Shown piece by piece: positions 61,061 to 64,000 of a stretch of DNA of 64,000 nt; position 1 is the first letter of the stretch, and each line of letters begins with the position of its first letter. The DNA lies in assembly GCA_029204225.1 (NCBI GenBank), contig MU832607.1:1-64000 (forward strand). The letters are read 5' to 3'. The position numbers and the translations under genes are program-made. The stretch comes from Diphasiastrum complanatum (taxonomy: Eukaryota; Streptophyta; Lycopodiopsida; Lycopodiales; Lycopodiaceae). Below the pieces are notes generated by a model that did no database searches, was not told where the DNA came from, and was given only the letters and a program-made list of their open reading frames with translations.

Positions 61061-61102
<42 letters not shown>
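61061..61102. repeat. (TA)n microsatellite, about 42 bp
   Basis: Perfect TA array beside the Helitron-like end. Confidence 0.98.
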
Positions 61103-61105
<3 letters not shown>

Positions 61106-62604
61106 ATCTATTTTAATGAATTACTCAATTTATTACATAGAGTTTTTGCTGAAAGCATGTCTTGGGGACATCCTAAAGCACTCTTGTTTTGTTTCAACGA
61201 GAAGCTAGAACCTTAATTGGTAGGAAAAACCCATTGAAGTCAAAAAAATATTAATCATAGTGATACTTTGATTCTTCAATATTAGGTGAAATCATAGATG
61301 CACAGCGTTTCTAGAAATGCGTTCAGAAACACGTTTCTGGTTTGGGAATGCGTTTCTCAAAAACGTTTTTTTTTATTTTATTTTTTTGATTTTTGTGGGC
61401 AATATGGTATCAAATTAAAGCTCTAATCAAGGGCATTGCATTTATGTAGGTTGCCGAGTGTTTCGATTACAGTGTGGTCCAGTTTAGGTGCAGTAATCCT
61501 TGTTGGATTCTGTCAATCCTATGAATTTTCATAGACCTGTTTCTGATTTTTTTCCAGCGATTCTGGATCCAGAAACACGAAACGTTTTTCTCCATAAACG
61601 CATTTCTGGGCAACTATGGGTGAAATATGATCAGGAAGAGATAATTCAAATCCTTCAGGTAACTAGAACAACTCCTACATTTAAAATTCCTTTCTTACCA
61701 TTAGCAAGTACTTGTTTTATTTGCATGCCATACATAATTTTAACAACTGCCTTAAAAAAACAATATACAAAAGCGCAAATTCTTCAAAATCCACGGGTTT
61801 TTTTTAGGTAAATGGCAATTTGAACCTAGAGTACATTTAGTAGCTTCTTGAGAGTTTTCAGAACTGTACTACGCATAAATTGGATATGCTTTCAGAATAG
61901 GTGGCCAATTTAACATATTTATTACTACAACTAGAACCAATATCAATTGAATCACGAACTTTTTAATCCAATCATAAGTATTTATGTTTTACATGGTTTT
62001 ATTATTTGTTTCAAAATTTTCACGAGTCCGGTGCTTCTAATGTCCCAATTACTATAGCTACCAATGTCCACAACTTTGCCATTTCCCTGTATCTTGTTCG
62101 TTTCTCGATTGAATTGTTCTCCCATGCAGTCAATGGGTAGTAAATCTTGAGAAATTCATAGATTTTCCTCCTCCATGGTTTTCTTGGCGATCCCTTTCTG
62201 TTCACAACAAGTCCTCATGGATGAAGCAGATGAAGACCTCTTCATCCAACAAAAAGGCAAGTTTGAGATATTGTATACATCGATGGCTGCCAAAAGCACT
62301 ACAAATATCTAACTAAAATCTTTCGAGAATATAAAACTCCCCTACAAGAAGAAGCTTAAGACATACCTACCCCTTGTTTATACTAATTTCACAAATCTCT
62401 AGAATGTTCCAATTGTAGCCTTCTTGTAGGGCAACCAATTTAGGAATTAACAATCTTATCCAAAGTAAAACGGGGTCAAAAAAAAAAAATCTGTGAAATG
62501 AAAAAAACAGTTTTGGTGGGAATGGTAAGTGTGTTGTTTGTTGTGGTTTTAAAAGAAAGAAATTAATTGTTGTTTGTTGACTGTGTGTTGTTCCGCAAGC
62601 AGTG
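61103..62604. other. No gene recognised upstream of gypsy-B
   Basis: 'gaaacg' and 'aaacgcatttctgg' words cluster between 61300 and 61610. The final few hundred bases may hold the LTR or leader of gypsy-B, but no primer site or TG/CA boundary could be fixed. Confidence 0.3.
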
Positions 62605-63190
62605 ATGGCCCGACATGGAACAACTTCTTTTAAGGATGATGTACAGTTGCTCATATGTAGTGTTGAAAGCCCAGGATCATCATCACCATCAACACTTAGT
62701 GAAGTCATGAGCAAGGCATTGCTCGAAATTCACCAAAGCAATAAGCAACGAGAAGAACAAATCAAATTACTTCTGTCACGAGAGTGAGTTGACGACGTCG
62801 ACGCACTTTGATTTCCAACCAAAAGTTTTTCTCAGCGGATAAAAAGTTTTAAACAACCGGCTGCTATGGAATCATCGATTAACGGCTAGCTGGTTGAGTT
62901 ATTTTGACCTGCATAGCAGTTGTCGACGGAGAAGAGAATTTCTTAGGTCTCATTTATCTGGTAGGCAAAGCCATGTCTTGGTGGCGAGTTCTTGAGCTGA
63001 AACCGAGTCATGGGAAGATTTTCGGAAAGTTTTCTTGAAGGCTTTCATGATGGTGGATGAGCGAGATTCGTACGGGGAATTTTATTAATACCTACATTCA
63101 GAAGTTCATGGACCTGTTGGACCTAGGCGAACGCATTTTCATAGAAAGTACGCCGAATGGCTAATTCGTGAATAGACCAGCAGACTCTTC
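62605..63190 (+). pseudogene. Gypsy-B gag
   Basis: The ATG at 62605 reads MARHGTTSFKDDVQLLICSV and, later, LLEIHQSNKQREEQIKLLLS until a TGA at 62785. After broken frames come YLVGKAMSWWRVLE (62970), TGKIFGKF-like residues and ERDSYGEFY in another frame (about 63060), then a KYAEWL block. These match the retrotransposon gag core (GxAxxWW ... F..AF). Several frameshifts are present. Confidence 0.65.
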
Positions 63191-63379
63191 AAAATGAACG
63201 TAAGCTAGAACCAGTTGAACACTTTACCTATAATGAATCTTGCTTCATACTTGCAACATTTCACAAATGACATTACGTTGAATTTGATTCACAAATGATA
63301 CTATGTTTTAATGATATAATGTAATCAAGAACACTGAAGAGAAACAACTTGTTATTAGATTTAAAACAAAAAAATATGT

Positions 63380-64000
63380 GATGTGTTTCCGAATGTAGTC
63401 ACCTCAAGGTTTACCCCCATCTCGGACAGTAGATCATAAGTTAGAATTAATTCTGGGTAGTCAACCTATCTTCCAACAACCGTATCGGTGTTAGTAAGAA
63501 GGAAGAGGAAGAAGTGACTCGACAAATTGAGGAATATCTTCAAAATGGGTCATATTCGTCCCAATAAGTCTCCATGGGGAGCACTAGTTCTTCTAAAGGA
63601 TAAGAATGGATGGTAAGTTTCCAAATGTGTGTGGGACCTATAAGGGATTGAATAAAGGTTACTGTCAAGAACAAATATTCCTTTGCCTAGGATGGACGAT
63701 TTAGTTGATCGTTTGGGTGGAGCTAAGTACTTCACTAATATTGATTTGCGAACGGGGTTATCAAAATCAGGATAGATCTAGATGCTGTATTGAAAATAGA
63801 ACTCAGTTCGGTCATTATGAATAAACATCTATTTATATTATATGGACTGCCATCCAATATTGTAAGTGATTATGATCCGGAGTTCACAGGTCAGTTTTGG
63901 ACTACAGTTTTTAATAAGCTGGAGATTTCCTTGAGCATGGACTACAACTGATCATCCGAAAATCTATAGGTCAGACGGAGAGGACTAACCAAACGATGGA
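63380..64000 (+). pseudogene. Gypsy-B RT joined to integrase
   Basis: The RT reads MGHIRPNKSPWGALVLL and KDKNGW (63545-63615), then PLPRMDDLVDRLGGAKYFTN and IDLRTG (63685-63760), with the block up to FGHYE at about 63820. The next codons encode LFILYGLPSNIVSDYDPEFT and GQFW (63828-63900), the integrase core with its second Asp (SDYDPEFTG). The junction at about 63822 lacks any spacer. Stops occur near 63640, 63765 and 63950. It is non-functional. Confidence 0.85.

Larger units (their letters stand above)
62605..64000 (+). mobile_element. Ty3/gypsy element gypsy-B (runs off the window)
   Basis: Gag start at 62605, capsid core at about 62890-63190, RT at 63380-63822, integrase core at 63823-64000. 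The RT-to-integrase passage is a deletion: the palm with YxDD, the thumb, RNase H and the integrase zinc domain are missing. Every frame has stops. The wording is chromovirus-like. Confidence 0.8.

Noticed and set aside
60797-61216. 139-codon His/Thr-rich open frame
   Set aside because: It is a translation of CA-rich sequence, the hairpin and the TA array; open frames exist on both strands.

Overview
The window looks like a stretch of intergenic heterochromatin from a large land-plant genome. The evidence is a degenerate plant-type telomere-like tract (CCCTAAA variants), many Ty1/copia and Ty3/gypsy retrotransposon remnants, CACTA-type DNA transposon remnants, an endogenous caulimovirid-like reverse transcriptase, and very many long (GA)n/(CT)n microsatellites. 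No intact host gene, rRNA, tRNA or CRISPR array could be supported. A fern, lycophyte or other large repeat-rich plant genome is a guess; the sequence does not fix the species.

Layout. 1-76 is the tail of a copia reverse transcriptase (minus). 1520-2415 is the telomere-like tract. 3039-3930 is a decayed CACTA TNP2 transposase with a recognisable intron. 3940-5520 is an LTR-like sequence with an initiator-Met-type primer binding site. 9330-10620 is an endogenous pararetrovirus fragment (protease and RT). 11039 starts a CACTA-like terminus, followed by two diverged direct copies of a minus-strand transposon-associated gene (11.6-13.3 and 13.8-15.5 kb). 15.5-16.6 kb is a microsatellite cluster. 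17.1-18.9 kb holds gypsy pieces with an Asp-type primer site. 20.2-20.8 kb is a compound GA array with duplicated spacers. 21.3-24.8 kb is a minus-strand gypsy element. 24.8-30.8 kb holds copia fragments, CACTA-like subterminal repeats and a Helitron-like end beside (TA)n.

30.8-51.8 kb is a dense pile of seven copia elements or pieces: copia-1 (+, 30811-34949), copia-2 (-, 34950-39365), copia-3 (+, 39370-44636, the youngest and most complete), copia-4 (-, 44637 to about 46200), copia-5 (-, about 46480-49300), copia-6 (-, about 49300-50276) and copia-7 (+, about 50330-51790). All are broken by stops, frameshifts or deletions. Several junctions are chimeric, and two primer-site regions are tandemly duplicated.

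51.8-55.0 kb holds tandem arrays and a 220-bp CT array. 55.0-60.5 kb is A+T-rich with nothing recognised. 60.8-61.1 kb holds a second, better Helitron-like 3' end beside (TA)n. 62.6 kb to the end is a plus-strand gypsy element with an RT-to-integrase deletion.

The genes do not form a working pathway; each is the residue of a self-replicating element. The most interesting points are the endogenous caulimovirid, the LTR pair showing a post-insertion GA expansion, the Helitron-like ends in TA microsatellites, the duplicated primer-site junctions, and G-box palindromes repeated in copia LTRs.
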